NCBI GenBank assembly: GCA_030684475.1
Contig: JAUXWB010000211.1
Span: 1 to 35,842 of the forward strand
Reading direction: 5' to 3'
Length of the DNA stretch: 35,842 nt
Source of the DNA: Reyranella sp.
Lineage (GTDB): Bacteria > Pseudomonadota > Alphaproteobacteria > Reyranellales > Reyranellaceae
In this document: one piece after another, positions 22,275 through 31,958 of the stretch
How positions within the stretch are numbered: the first letter of the stretch is position 1
Layout of the letters: every line of letters starts with the position of its first letter
The notes under the pieces: model-generated
Told to the model about the DNA's origin: nothing
Database searches by the model: none
Seen by the model: the letters and a program-made list of their open reading frames with translations, nothing else
Made by a program: the position numbers and the translations under genes

Positions 22275-23647
22275 GTGCGCTGACGCCCCGCCGCCGCGCC
22301 CTGCTCGGCGGCCTCGCCGCGAGTGCGATCTGCTCGCTGCCGGCGCCGGCTCCAGCGAAGCTGTTCGCCGTCAGCCGCCGGCCGGCCGAGAGCTTCACGC
22401 TGGCCAACGGCCTGCAGGTCGTCGTGCTGCCGTCGCGCCGTGCGCCGATCGTGACCCAGGTGCTGGTATATAAGGTCGGCAGCGCCGACGAGACGTTCGG
22501 ACACACCGGTGTCGCGCATTTCCTCGAGCACATGATGTTCAAGGGCACCGACAGGGTGGCCTCCGGCGAATTTTCACGCATCGTGTCGCGCAACGGCGGT
22601 CGCGACAACGCCTACACTTCGTTCGATTCGACCGGCTACCACCAGACCGTCGCGCCTGACCGCCTCGACATGGTGATGCGGATGGAAGCCGATCGCATGA
22701 CCGGCCTGCGCATCGCCGAGAGGGATTTGGTCTCGGAGCGTCAGGTCGTGCTCGAGGAGCGCCGCTCGCGGGTCGACAACGTGCCCTCGGCCTTGCTCGA
22801 CGAGGCGACGCGCGAGCAGCTCTTCGGCCGGCACAAGCCCTATGCCATGCCGATCATCGGCTATGTCGACGACATCACGAAGCTGGACATCACGGAGCTC
22901 GCGACCTTCTATCGCCGCTTCTACACCCCCGGCAATGCCGTGCTGATCGTGGCCGGCGACACCACGCCGGAAGCCGTTCGCAAGCTCGCCGAGAGGCACT
23001 ACGGTGCGATCCCGGCTCGCAAGACCGAGGCGCGACGCCGGCCGGCGCAGGGGCCCATCGACCTGCCGCAGCGCGTGTCCCGCGCCGATGCCCGCGTCGT
23101 CGAGCCGCGGTGGTCGTGCGATTGGCTGGCACCGTCCTACCGTGTCGGCGAAACGAAGTACGCGCATGCGCTCCAGGTCCTGGCGCGCCTGTTCGGTGGC
23201 AGCGAAACGAGCCGGCTGTGGCGGGCGATGGTGGTCGACGCCAAGGTCGCGCTCTCGGCATGGGCTGGCTACAGCCCCGTCAGTCTCGGCCTCACCTCGT
23301 TCGACATCGGTGTCCATCCCGCGCCGACGCACACCGTTGCCGAGATCGAGGCGGCGGTGACCGTCGAGATGAAGAGGCTGGTCGACGGCGGCGTGACGGC
23401 GGAGGAGGTCGAGCGGGCGCAGAACCAGCTGCTCGCTGCGGCGATCTACGCCCAGGATTCGCTGGCCAGCGGTCCGCGCCTCTATGGTGCAGTGCTGAGC
23501 ACCGGCGGCACCATGGCCGACATCGACGCCTGGCCCGAACGCATCGCCGCCGTGACGCCGGTCGACGTGGTCGCCGCCGCCCGTCTGGTATGGCGCGACT
23601 CGGGCGCGGTGGTCTCGCTGCTGACCCCGGCGGCGGGTACCCGATGA
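22271..23647 (+). CDS. M16 zinc peptidase, catalytic subunit, apparent CTG start
   Basis: 458 aa if started at CTG 22271. The frame has no ATG, GTG or TTG between the previous in-frame stop and 22424, which would truncate the leader and the first strand of the fold. CTG 22271 has AAGG (22261-22264) six bases upstream and overlaps the DUF3035 stop as CTGA. The first residues, LTPRRRALLGGLAASAICSL, look like a Tat or Sec signal with a twin-arginine. HFLEH in GVAHFLEHMMFKGT is the inverted zinc motif, so this is the active member. It probably acts in the periplasm with the following inactive subunit. Confidence 0.9.
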   Translation: MSALTPRRRALLGGLAASAICSLPAPAPAKLFAVSRRPAESFTLANGLQVVVLPSRRAPIVTQVLVYKVGSADETFGHTGVAHFLEHMMFKGTDRVASGEFSRIVSRNGGRDNAYTSFDSTGYHQTVAPDRLDMVMRMEADRMTGLRIAERDLVSERQVVLEERRSRVDNVPSALLDEATREQLFGRHKPYAMPIIGYVDDITKLDITELATFYRRFYTPGNAVLIVAGDTTPEAVRKLAERHYGAIPARKTEARRRPAQGPIDLPQRVSRADARVVEPRWSCDWLAPSYRVGETKYAHALQVLARLFGGSETSRLWRAMVVDAKVALSAWAGYSPVSLGLTSFDIGVHPAPTHTVAEIEAAVTVEMKRLVDGGVTAEEVERAQNQLLAAAIYAQDSLASGPRLYGAVLSTGGTMADIDAWPERIAAVTPVDVVAAARLVWRDSGAVVSLLTPAAGTR

Positions 23648-24984
23648 CGCGTATTCTCCGCCGCGCCGCCTTGGCGGCGCTTGTCGGCGTTCTGGCCTGG
23701 CTACCGGCGGCCGGCGCGGGCGCGATCGACATCAAGCAAGTGACGACGCCACTCGGCATCAATGCCTGGCTGGTCGAGGACAAGAGCGCGCCGATGGTGG
23801 CGCTGTCCTTCTCGTTCGCCGGTGGTACGGCATCGGATCCGGCCGGCCAGTCGGGCGTGACCAATCTCATGGCGACGCTGCTTACCGACGGTGCCGGCCC
23901 GCTCGACGCCCAGGCGTTCCGCCGGCGCCAGGAGGATGCCGCCGCCTCCATGGGCTTCGGCGCCTCGCTCGACCGGCTGAGCGGCACGCTGCGCGTCCTT
24001 TCCGCCAACCGTGACGAAGGCTTTGAGCTGCTGCGACTGGCGCTCGCCATGCCGCGCTTCGATCCGGATATGGTCGAGCAGCGGCGTGCCCAGACCATCG
24101 CCCAGCTCAACCAGGCGGCACAACGGCCGCGATCGGTCGCTGGTCGCACCCTGATGGAGACCTTGTTCGCGGGACACCCCTATGCCGCCGATCCCGAGGG
24201 AACCCGCGACGATCTCAAGACGCTTACACCGGCGCTGCTCAAGCGCCGAGCCGCCACGCTGCTGGTGCGCAGCGGCCTGATCGTGTCAGCGGTGGGCGAC
24301 ATCGGCGAGGCCGAACTCGCCCGCCAGCTCGATCGCGCCTTCGGCGATCTTGCCGTCGGCGCAGTGCTGCCGCTGCCGCCGGAATGGACGCCTCCGACCA
24401 GGTCACGCACCATCGTCGTCGAACGGCCGGTGCCGCAAAGCACCGTGCTGATGGCGTTGCCCGGTATCGCCCGCGACGATCCCGACTGGTACGCCGCCGT
24501 GGTGATGAACCACGTCCTGGGCGGCGGCGGGCAGCAGTCGCGGCTGTTCAACGAGGTACGCGGCAAACGCGGATTGGCCTACGGCGTGTCGAGCGGGCTG
24601 CGCCCTTACAAGCGGGCAGCGCTGCTGGTCATCTCGACGGCGAGCGCCAACGAGCGCGTCGCCGAGGCTATCCGGATCATCCGGGCCAATCTGGTGCGCC
24701 TGCGCGAGGCTGGCGTCACCGAGCAGGAGCTCGCCGACGCCAAGACCTACCTTCGCGGTGCGTTGGCGCTGTCGCTCGATTCGTCGGGCTCGGTCGCCGG
24801 CCTGATGCAGTCCCTGCAGGTCGATGGCCTGTCGCCCGATCACCTGGTCCGGCGCGAGGCGCTGATCGACGCCGTCAAGCTCGACAACGTCCGCCGGATG
24901 GCCCGCCGCCTGCTGCGCGACGAGGTGATGACGACCGTCGTCGTCGGCAACCCCGTGGGCGTCGTTTCCGAACCGAAAGAGTAG
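23644..24984 (+). CDS. M16 peptidase-like, non-catalytic subunit
   Basis: 446 aa from ATG at 23644, overlapping the previous stop as ATGA. A signal peptide begins ILRRAALAALVGVLAWLPA. The zinc motif HxxEH is missing: the aligned segment reads GVTNLMATLL. The R-Y substrate-binding element is retained in RGKRGLAYGVSS, together with FAGGTASDP and NHVLGGGGQQSRLF. This fits the known M16B heterodimer, in which one subunit supplies zinc and the other the R-Y pair. The partner is the preceding gene. The substrate is not known. Confidence 0.94.
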   Translation: MTRILRRAALAALVGVLAWLPAAGAGAIDIKQVTTPLGINAWLVEDKSAPMVALSFSFAGGTASDPAGQSGVTNLMATLLTDGAGPLDAQAFRRRQEDAAASMGFGASLDRLSGTLRVLSANRDEGFELLRLALAMPRFDPDMVEQRRAQTIAQLNQAAQRPRSVAGRTLMETLFAGHPYAADPEGTRDDLKTLTPALLKRRAATLLVRSGLIVSAVGDIGEAELARQLDRAFGDLAVGAVLPLPPEWTPPTRSRTIVVERPVPQSTVLMALPGIARDDPDWYAAVVMNHVLGGGGQQSRLFNEVRGKRGLAYGVSSGLRPYKRAALLVISTASANERVAEAIRIIRANLVRLREAGVTEQELADAKTYLRGALALSLDSSGSVAGLMQSLQVDGLSPDHLVRREALIDAVKLDNVRRMARRLLRDEVMTTVVVGNPVGVVSEPKE

Positions 24985-24991
24985 GGGCTGC

Positions 24992-26290
24992 ATGTTCTAC
25001 AGTCACTCGATCGACGATGCCCTCGACACTTCAGTCGGTGCCAAGGGCCTGTCCCGTGCCAGCCTCGACCGAGCGATGGTCGAGCTGCGGCCGGCACTCG
25101 ACAAGATCCGCCATTGGCGCGACAGCAACGAGCTGCCGCTGCTCAAGCTGCCGGCGCGTCGTGACGACCTCGCGGCGCTCAAGCCTCACGCCGAGCGCTA
25201 TGCCAGGTTCGAACACGTCGTCGTCATGGGTTCAGGCGGCTCGAGCCTCAGCGGCAAGACGCTGGTGGCACTGAAGGACCGGGGCTTCGGTCCGCTCGCG
25301 GGACGGCCCAAGCTCTGGTTCATGGACAATGTCGATCCGGCGACTTTCTCCGCGTTGATCGAGCGCCTGCCGCTCGATCGCACAGGCTTCATTGCGATCT
25401 CCAAGTCAGGCGGCACACCCGAGACGATCGCGGCCTTCCTGACGCTGACGGCGGCGCTCGAAGCCAAGGCCGGCAGGCCCGCCCTTGCGTCCAACGTGCT
25501 GGCGATCACCGAGGCGGCCGACAACCCGATGCGCCGGCTCGCCACTGGGATGGGCTGCACCATCATCGAACACGATCCCAGGATCGGTGGGCGTTACTCG
25601 TCGCTGTCGCTGGTCGGCATGCTGCCGGCGATGATCGCGGGCCTCGATTGCGCCGCGGTGCGCGAAGGGGCGGCGAGCGTCCTCGACCCGGTGCTGGCGG
25701 CCAACGACGCCACGGGCATCGCACCGGCGCTCGGCGCGGCACTCTCCGTCGGGCTGGCCCGCGAGAAGGGCATCAACATCACGGTGCTGATGCCCTATGT
25801 CGACCGGCTCAACACCTTTGCCTTCTGGTACCGCCAGATCTGGGCCGAGAGTCTCGGCAAGGACGGCAACGGCACGACGCCAGCGGTGGCCTTGGGCACC
25901 GTCGATCAGCACAGCCAGGTCCAGCTCTATCTCGGTGGGCCGGCCGACAAGCTCTTCACCTTCCTGATCCAGGACTCAGCGGGTCAGGGGCAGGTATTGC
26001 AGCCGGGTCCTGACGAGGCGCTCGATTATCTGGCTGGCCGGACCATGGGCGATCTCCTCCAGGCCGAAGCCGATGCCACGGCGGCAACCACCGTCAAGGC
26101 CGGCCGGCCGACGCGTGTCATCCGCGTTGCCGAGGTTGACGAACGCACGATCGGCGCGCTGATGATGCATTTCATCCTCGAGACGATTTTCGCCGCCCAT
26201 CTCTGGAAGATCGACGCTTTCGACCAGCCTGCCGTCGAGGACGCCAAGGTTCTGACCCGCCAGTATCTTTCCTCACGGCGGCGGACGTAG
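24992..26290 (+). CDS. pgi: Glucose-6-phosphate isomerase, short form
   Basis: 432 aa, with AGGGG just before the ATG. The two SIS folds show VVVMGSGGSSLSGKTLV and FIAISKSGGTPETIAAFLT. The catalytic Glu lies in WAESLGKDGNGTTP, and the C-terminal lysine helix is AAHLWKIDAFDQPAVEDAK. It interconverts glucose 6-phosphate and fructose 6-phosphate. At 432 aa it belongs to the short form seen in Bacillus and some Alphaproteobacteria, not the 550-aa E. coli type. It is seven bases after the M16 gene and 12 ahead of mutL. Confidence 0.95.
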   Translation: MFYSHSIDDALDTSVGAKGLSRASLDRAMVELRPALDKIRHWRDSNELPLLKLPARRDDLAALKPHAERYARFEHVVVMGSGGSSLSGKTLVALKDRGFGPLAGRPKLWFMDNVDPATFSALIERLPLDRTGFIAISKSGGTPETIAAFLTLTAALEAKAGRPALASNVLAITEAADNPMRRLATGMGCTIIEHDPRIGGRYSSLSLVGMLPAMIAGLDCAAVREGAASVLDPVLAANDATGIAPALGAALSVGLAREKGINITVLMPYVDRLNTFAFWYRQIWAESLGKDGNGTTPAVALGTVDQHSQVQLYLGGPADKLFTFLIQDSAGQGQVLQPGPDEALDYLAGRTMGDLLQAEADATAATTVKAGRPTRVIRVAEVDERTIGALMMHFILETIFAAHLWKIDAFDQPAVEDAKVLTRQYLSSRRRT

Positions 26291-26302
26291 ACTGGCGGCG
26301 CC

Positions 26303-28102
26303 ATGAGCGCGCCTCTCCTTCGTCGTCTTCCGACGACCCTGGTCAACCGCATCGCCGCGGGCGAGGTCGTCGAGCGCCCGGCGAGTGCCGTGAAGGAGCT
26401 GGTCGAGAATGCCATCGACGCGGGCGCCCACCGTGTCGCCGTCACCCTGAAGGAGGGCGGCCGCACTTTCATTTCCGTGGTCGACGACGGCATCGGCATG
26501 AGCGCCGACGAGCTGCAGCTCGCGGTCGAACGGCACTGCACCTCCAAGCTGCCCGACGATGAATTGACCGACATTCGCACCCTGGGCTTCCGAGGCGAGG
26601 CGCTGCCGTCGATCGCCTCGGTGAGTCGCTTCACCATCACATCGCGGTCTGCAGGGGCGGACACCGCCTGGAGTCTCGAAATCGATGGCGGTCTCAAGGG
26701 TGAACCCAAGCCGGCCGCGCATCCAGCCGGCACGCGCGTCGAAGTGCGCGAACTCTTCTTTGCCACGCCCGCCCGCCTGAAGTTTCTGAAGGAGCCGCGC
26801 ACCGAGTCGGGCCATGTCGCCGATGCGATGCGGCGCCTCGCGATGGCCCATCCCGCGATCGCCTTCCGTCTGGAAAGCGAGGAACGCGCCCTGATCGACT
26901 TGCCGGCGGCCAATCCGTCGCTGCTTCAGGGCGATGCTGCTCGTCTCGAACGGCTCGCCGCCATCATGGGCCGCGAGTTCTCCGACAATGCGCTGACCAT
27001 CGACGCCAACCGGGAGGGCTTCCGGCTGACAGGCTTCGCCGGCCTGCCGACGCTCAACCGGCCGACCGGCCAGCACCAGTATCTCTTCGTCAACGGCCGG
27101 CCAGTGCGCGACAAGCTGTTGGCCGGCGCCGTGCGCGGCGCCTACCAGGATTTCCTGGCGCGTGACCGCCATCCCATGGTGGCGCTGTTCCTCGAAGCGC
27201 CGCCCGAGATGGTCGACGTCAACGTCCACCCCGCCAAGACCGAGGTTCGATTTCGCGACGCCGGCATCGTGCGCGGTCTGATCGTGGGCGCGCTGCGCAC
27301 CGCGCTCGCCGCCGCCGGTCATCGCGCCAGTACGACGGTGTCGGACGCCGCGCTGGGCGCCTTCCGGCCGCACACCGGCTACTCCAACGCCTTGCCGATG
27401 GGGGGAGGTGGCGTTTCTTTCATTCCACGCGGCCTCGCCGAAGCCGCGGCGCAATTCATGGCGCCGCTCGACGGCCTGTCGGCGCGTGTGGAAATGTCGA
27501 CCGGTGAGATCGCCAACGGCAACTATCCGCTGGGCGTCGCGCGGGCCCAGCTCCACGAGACCTACATCGTGGCCCAGACCGAACAGGGCGTGGTGATTGT
27601 CGACCAGCACGCCGCCCACGAGCGCCTGCTGCATGAGAAGCTCAAGAATCAGCTCGAAGCCGACGGCGTGAAACGCCAGGCGCTGCTGCTGCCCGAAGTC
27701 GTCGAGCTGGGTGAGGACGGTGCGCGACGGCTGGCCGCCCGCGCCGCCGAGCTTGCCGAGATGGGTCTCGTGCTCGAGCCGTTTGGCCTGGGTGCCGTGG
27801 TGGTGCGCGAGACGCCGGCAGTCCTGGGCGAGGTCGACCTCCAGGGGCTGGTGCGCGACCTGGCCGACGAACTGGCCGAGATGGGCGACCATCTCGCCCT
27901 GAAGGAGAAGGTCGAGCAGGTGTGCGGCACGCTCGCCTGTCACACCTCGGTGCGGGCCGGCCGCCGGCTCACCGTGGAAGAGATGAACGCGCTGTTGCGC
28001 CAGATGGAGGCGACGCCGCACTCCGGACAGTGCAATCATGGCCGCCCGACCTATGTCGAACTCAAGCTGGCCGACATCGAGCGGCTGTTCGGAAGACGAT
28101 GA
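26303..28102 (+). CDS. mutL: DNA mismatch repair protein MutL (endonuclease type)
   Basis: 599 aa. The N-terminal GHKL ATPase has [30 protein letters not shown] (Mg-binding Asn), VDDGIGM and [13 protein letters not shown] low-complexity linker follows to about residue 410. The C-terminal domain carries [13 protein letters not shown] (D434 onward), a full DQHA-x2-E-x4-E endonuclease motif, plus ACHTSVRAG and CNHGRPTY, near the CPHGRP zinc element. So this MutL nicks DNA itself, as in bacteria without MutH. It is followed by a secreted-protein gene overlapping as ATGA. Confidence 0.97.
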   Translation: MSAPLLRRLPTTLVNRIAAGEVVERPASAVKELVENAIDAGAHRVAVTLKEGGRTFISVVDDGIGMSADELQLAVERHCTSKLPDDELTDIRTLGFRGEALPSIASVSRFTITSRSAGADTAWSLEIDGGLKGEPKPAAHPAGTRVEVRELFFATPARLKFLKEPRTESGHVADAMRRLAMAHPAIAFRLESEERALIDLPAANPSLLQGDAARLERLAAIMGREFSDNALTIDANREGFRLTGFAGLPTLNRPTGQHQYLFVNGRPVRDKLLAGAVRGAYQDFLARDRHPMVALFLEAPPEMVDVNVHPAKTEVRFRDAGIVRGLIVGALRTALAAAGHRASTTVSDAALGAFRPHTGYSNALPMGGGGVSFIPRGLAEAAAQFMAPLDGLSARVEMSTGEIANGNYPLGVARAQLHETYIVAQTEQGVVIVDQHAAHERLLHEKLKNQLEADGVKRQALLLPEVVELGEDGARRLAARAAELAEMGLVLEPFGLGAVVVRETPAVLGEVDLQGLVRDLADELAEMGDHLALKEKVEQVCGTLACHTSVRAGRRLTVEEMNALLRQMEATPHSGQCNHGRPTYVELKLADIERLFGRR

Positions 28103-28569
28103 AAAAGTTCATGCCCCTGCTGTTGATCCTCGGCACCGTCTTGATGTCACCGACGTTCGCCCAAACTCGAGTGCCGGCTGCCGCGCCGTCCCAGGCCAAT
28201 CCCACGCCGGCACCGGCTTCGCCGCTGGACGGCGAGTGGAGGGGCACCAGCGACGGTGGCTCGTGCAACGCGCCGCTCGAATATCTGTTGACCATCGAAG
28301 CCGGTTTCGTCGACGGCACGGCCTACGATGCGACGGCGCGCGGCCCCGTACCCAACACGACCCGGGCGCCACCGCCGGCGCCGACGCCCAGCCTGTGGCA
28401 GATCCATGGCGTCGCCAGGAGCACCGGCCCGTTCTCGCTGATCGCCGTCGCCTCCGTGAAGGGTCCGACTCACCGCGAAGGCAAGCTCGCCGCGCGCAGC
28501 GAGGGCGGCGGCCTTGTCGTCACCGAAACCAGCGGCTGCCGGCGCACGGCGCGACTGGCCAAGGGCTAG
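28099..28569 (+). CDS. Small exported protein coupled to mutL, unknown function
   Basis: 156 aa from ATG at 28099, which overlaps the mutL stop by four bases and has GGAAG just upstream. A signal peptide, [19 protein letters not shown], is clear. The mature part has a Pro/Ala linker, then [23 protein letters not shown], a middle Pro-rich loop, and [17 protein letters not shown]. Two cysteines may form a disulfide. The pattern of a G-x-W-x-G-x-x-x-G strand with later strands suggests a small beta-barrel lipocalin-like fold. I do not recognise a family. Convergent with the MATE gene, two bases apart. Confidence 0.8.
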   Translation: MKKFMPLLLILGTVLMSPTFAQTRVPAAAPSQANPTPAPASPLDGEWRGTSDGGSCNAPLEYLLTIEAGFVDGTAYDATARGPVPNTTRAPPPAPTPSLWQIHGVARSTGPFSLIAVASVKGPTHREGKLAARSEGGGLVVTETSGCRRTARLAKG

Positions 28570-28571
28570 CG

Positions 28572-29972
28572 TCAGCGGCCAAGCGCCGTCAGGCCGAGCC
28601 GGTCGCGGCGGAGCCAGCGGGCGACCAGCAAGGCCGCAACGACGACAAGCCCCGTCGCCAGGCCGATCCAGATTCCGATGCCACCCTTTCCCGCGGAGAA
28701 AGCCAGAACGACTCCCAGCAGCAGGCCGATACCCCAGTAGCCCAGAGCGGCGTAGATCATCGGCACGCGCGTGTCGTGCAGGCCGCGCAGCATGCCAGCG
28801 GTCACCGCCTGGGCCCCGTCCGCCACCTGGAACAGGGCCGCAACCGCCAGGAAGGACACGGCGAGGTCGATGACGATGGTATTGGCCGGCGCGTCGAGAT
28901 CGAGAAAGACACCGACCAGCGTGCGCGGGAACAGGATCATCGCGAGCCCGGTCAGCGCCATGAAGCCGACGCCCAGCGCGAAGGCCGTCCAGCCGGCGCG
29001 GCGGATGCCGTCGACGTCGTGGGCGCCGTAGGCGCGGCCGACGCGGACGGTCGCCGCCTGGCTCAAGCCCAGAGGCACCATGAACGACAGCGAGGCGATC
29101 TGGATGGCGATCGAATGGGCGGCGAGCGACGCGGTGCCGATCAGGCCCATCAGGAAGGTCGCGGCGTTGAAGACGATGACTTCGAGTGCGACCATGGCGC
29201 CGATTGGCACGCCGAGGCGGCACAGTTCGCGGAATCGCGGCCAGTCGGCGCGCCAGAAGCGGCCGAACAGGTGATAGCGACGGAACCGGCGGTCGGTGTA
29301 GACGACGACGGCGAGCGCCGCGAACATCAGGACGTTGGCCAGCGTCGTGGCGATCCCGGCGCCGGCCAGGCCGAGCGCCGGGAATCCCAGATGGCCGAAG
29401 ATCAGGCACCAGGTCGCTGCGGCGTTCACGATCACGCCGCCACCGCCGACCACCAGCGCCCACAGCGGCCGCTCGAGCGCCGAGACGAACGAGCGCAGCA
29501 CGAGAAAGAAGAAGAACGGCAGGATCGACCACTGCAGGGTACGCATGTAGTGGCTCGCCTGCACCGCGAGGGCCGGGTCCTGGCCCATCGCCAGCAGGAT
29601 CGCCTCGCTGTGCCAGAGGATGACCCACATCGGCACCGCGATCGCCACCGCCGTCCACATGCCCTGGCGCACGGTGCGGCGCACGTCGCGGACCGAATGA
29701 CCCTTGCGGCCGCGTTCGCGGGCGATCATCGGCGCCGCGGCGGTCGTGAGACCGAGGCCGAAGATCATCGTTGCGAAATAGAGATTGCTGCCGAGGGCTC
29801 CGGCGGCGAGTGCGTCGGGGCCGAGCCAGCCCATCATCACCACGTCGGTCGCCGTCATGGCGGTCTGGGCGAGATTGGTCAGGATGAGCGGCCAACCGAG
29901 CGCCAAGGTGGCACGCGTTTCCGCCGCCCATACCTGGCGCGTCGCCGCCACTTTAAGAGTCGTGTCGCTCAT
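28572..29972 (-). CDS. MATE family efflux transporter
   Basis: 466 aa with about 12 hydrophobic segments in two homologous halves. [26 protein letters not shown] opens the first, and [20 protein letters not shown], with [18 protein letters not shown], the second; both match the MATE repeat. It exports cationic drugs or metabolites using Na+ or H+. The substrate cannot be told. It lies at the end of a minus-strand run after the phosphatase gene (29-base gap). It belongs to the NorM-like branch by general look. Confidence 0.92.
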   Translation of the reverse strand: MSDTTLKVAATRQVWAAETRATLALGWPLILTNLAQTAMTATDVVMMGWLGPDALAAGALGSNLYFATMIFGLGLTTAAAPMIARERGRKGHSVRDVRRTVRQGMWTAVAIAVPMWVILWHSEAILLAMGQDPALAVQASHYMRTLQWSILPFFFFLVLRSFVSALERPLWALVVGGGGVIVNAAATWCLIFGHLGFPALGLAGAGIATTLANVLMFAALAVVVYTDRRFRRYHLFGRFWRADWPRFRELCRLGVPIGAMVALEVIVFNAATFLMGLIGTASLAAHSIAIQIASLSFMVPLGLSQAATVRVGRAYGAHDVDGIRRAGWTAFALGVGFMALTGLAMILFPRTLVGVFLDLDAPANTIVIDLAVSFLAVAALFQVADGAQAVTAGMLRGLHDTRVPMIYAALGYWGIGLLLGVVLAFSAGKGGIGIWIGLATGLVVVAALLVARWLRRDRLGLTALGR

Positions 29973-30001
29973 GGCGGCGCTTGTAGCCGCTCAGGGCAGG
30001 C

Positions 30002-30628
30002 CTAGTCGAACACCGCCTCGATTCGTTCCTCGCGGCCGGCGAGCAGGCGGAAGAAGGCATCCTGCGGCTTCTCCAGCACGAACATGGCCTGCGCGTCGAG
30101 CCCGAGATTGAGACCGCGCACCACCGCGCCGCTGACGCCGTGGCCCACCACCACCGTGCGAGTCCGCGAGGCCACGACCTCGGCCAACACCGCGGCCGAG
30201 CGCCGGCGCAATTCGAAATGCGTCTCGCCGCCGGGCGGGCAGTAGCCGTGGGGGTCGGCGCGCCAGTCGGCCAGCGCTGTCGGATGCGTGACCTCGATCT
30301 CCTTCCAGCTGAAACCCTCCCATTCACCATAGCTGAGTTCGGCCAGCCGGGGATCGTCACGCCATTGCGAGGGATCGAGTCCCAATTCGTGACCGACGAT
30401 TTCGGAGGTCTCGCGCACGCGGCCAAGCGGGCTGCGCAGGAAAATGGTCGAACCAGCCCCGCGCGCGAGTTCGGCCTTGAGCGCACGGCCCATGGCGCGC
30501 GCCTGGGCGCGGCCGCGCTCGGTGAGATCGGAATTTTTGGTGCCCTGCATGCGCCGCTCGGTGTTCCACGCCGTCTCGCCGTGGCGCAGCATGTAGAGCG
30601 GGACGACGAGACCGGGCGTCGCCGTCAT
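30002..30628 (-). CDS. Histidine phosphatase family protein
   Basis: 208 aa. The catalytic R-H-G is in LYMLRHGETAWNTERRMQG, with SPLGRVRETSEIVG (second arginine), LSYGEWEG (acidic loop) and VVGHGVSGAVVRGL (second histidine). This is the phosphoglycerate mutase-like/GpmB-CobC group; alternatives include cobalamin or sugar phosphatase. Its ATG overlaps the rsmD stop by four bases. The substrate is unknown; many such enzymes are promiscuous small-molecule phosphatases. Confidence 0.93.
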   Translation of the reverse strand: MTATPGLVVPLYMLRHGETAWNTERRMQGTKNSDLTERGRAQARAMGRALKAELARGAGSTIFLRSPLGRVRETSEIVGHELGLDPSQWRDDPRLAELSYGEWEGFSWKEIEVTHPTALADWRADPHGYCPPGGETHFELRRRSAAVLAEVVASRTRTVVVGHGVSGAVVRGLNLGLDAQAMFVLEKPQDAFFRLLAGREERIEAVFD

Positions 30629-31191
30629 GTCCGGCGCAGGATCACGATCTTGGCCGCCCCATAGCGGCGCTCGTCGATCTGCTCGAAGCCCGGCGGCGGC
30701 ACGATGTCCTCGTTATGGGCAAGCTCGACCGTGACAATCGCCTCCGGCGCCAGCCAGCCGGCCTCGGCCAGCGCTGCCAGCGCTGGCGCCGCCAGGCCGC
30801 TGCGGTAGGGCGGATCGAGGAACACGAGATCGCATAACTCGCGAGCGGGCGGCGGGCGGGTGGCATCTGCCCGCACCACCTTGGCCGCGGCCACTTCGCC
30901 CAGCAGGCGCAGGTTCTCGCCGATCAGCTTGATCGACCGCGCGTCGTTGTCGAGGAAGGTGACATGGGCGGCGCCGCGCGACAGCGCCTCCAGCCCGAGC
31001 GCGCCAGAGCCGGCGAAGGCATCGAGAACGCGGGCGTCGATCAGCGGCGAGGTGCCGTCCTCGTGCCAGCTCGCGTGCGCCAGGATGTTGAACAGCGCCT
31101 CGCGGGCGCGGCTCGACGTCGGGCGCACGTCCTGGCCTTCAGGCGCTTCCAGTGCCCGGCCGCGGTGCTTGCCGCCGATGATCTTCAGCAT
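30625..31191 (-). CDS. rsmD: 16S rRNA m2G966 methyltransferase RsmD
   Basis: 188 aa. MLKIIGGKHRGRALEAPEG is the family opening and VRPTSSRAREALFNIL follows. The SAM site is LDAFAGSGALGLEALSRGA and the catalytic D-P-P-Y is in LVFLDPPYRSGL. It methylates G966 of 16S rRNA in the 30S subunit. It starts on the last base of the preceding gene stop (TGATG) and overlaps the phosphatase start, so it sits in a tight translational chain with the pseudouridine synthase. Length is normal. Confidence 0.95.
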   Translation of the reverse strand: MLKIIGGKHRGRALEAPEGQDVRPTSSRAREALFNILAHASWHEDGTSPLIDARVLDAFAGSGALGLEALSRGAAHVTFLDNDARSIKLIGENLRLLGEVAAAKVVRADATRPPPARELCDLVFLDPPYRSGLAAPALAALAEAGWLAPEAIVTVELAHNEDIVPPPGFEQIDERRYGAAKIVILRRT

Positions 31192-31958
31192 CAGCGGCCG
31201 CGCGGTTTGGGCTTGGCCCAGCCCTGCTTGCGCGCCGGCCGCTTGACGCCCAGCAGGCTCTCCATCGCCTGGGTGGGAATCTCCTCGACGTGGCCGCGTT
31301 CCAGTTCGCCGAGGTGAAACGGCCCGAACGCCACGCGGATCAGGCGCACCACCGGCAGGTCGAGATGGGCCAGCACGCGGCGGACCTCGCGGTTCTTGCC
31401 TTCGCCGAGCGCGATATCGAGCCAGGCATTGGAGCGCTGCTGGCGGTCCATGCTGGCCTCGATGGCGCCGTAGCGCACGCCCTCGATCGTGACACCTTTG
31501 GCAAGAGCGGCGAGGCGCGCCTCATCGACCGTGCCATGGACGCGCGCCCGATAGCGCCGCGTCCAGCCGTTGGCCGGCAATTCGAGACGGCGGGCGAGGC
31601 CGCCGTCGTTGGTGAGCAGCAGCAGCCCTTCCGACATGAAATCGAGCCGGCCGACGGTGACCACGCGCGGCATGCCCTTGGGCAGCGAGTCGAAGATCGT
31701 GCGCCGTCCCTCGGGGTCGCGCGCCGTCACCATTTCGCTGGGAGGCTTGTGATAGCGCCACAGCCGGGCACGGTCGGCTTGCGGCAGCGGCTTGTCGTCG
31801 ACCTCGATCACGCACTGGTCGGTGACATTGAAGGCGGGCGAGGCCAGCACCTGGCCATTGACTTTTACGCGGCCGGCCTCGATCCAGCGCTCGGCGTCGC
31901 GGCGCGAGCAGAGGCCGGCGCGCGCCAGCCGCTTGGCGATCCTCTCGGGTTCGCTCAC
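31191..31958 (-). CDS. rluB: RluB/RsuA-family rRNA pseudouridine synthase
   Basis: 255 aa from GTG at 31958, chosen because it overlaps the amidotransferase stop as GTGA; the frame is open further upstream. The S4 RNA-binding domain has RLARAGLCSRRDAERWIEAGRVKVNG. The catalytic Asp is in VTVGRLDFMSEGLLLLTNDG, and GKNREVRRVLAHLDLPVVRLIR follows. It makes pseudouridine in 23S rRNA (RluB, position 2605 in E. coli) or acts as RluE/RsuA. The basic C-terminal tail fits RluB. The pairing with rsmD, another rRNA modifier, is common. Confidence 0.9.
   Translation of the reverse strand: MSEPERIAKRLARAGLCSRRDAERWIEAGRVKVNGQVLASPAFNVTDQCVIEVDDKPLPQADRARLWRYHKPPSEMVTARDPEGRRTIFDSLPKGMPRVVTVGRLDFMSEGLLLLTNDGGLARRLELPANGWTRRYRARVHGTVDEARLAALAKGVTIEGVRYGAIEASMDRQQRSNAWLDIALGEGKNREVRRVLAHLDLPVVRLIRVAFGPFHLGELERGHVEEIPTQAMESLLGVKRPARKQGWAKPKPRGR

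Noticed and set aside
26273-28039. 588-codon open frame antisense to mutL
   Set aside because: Shadow of the mutL reading frame; no motif or ribosome site.
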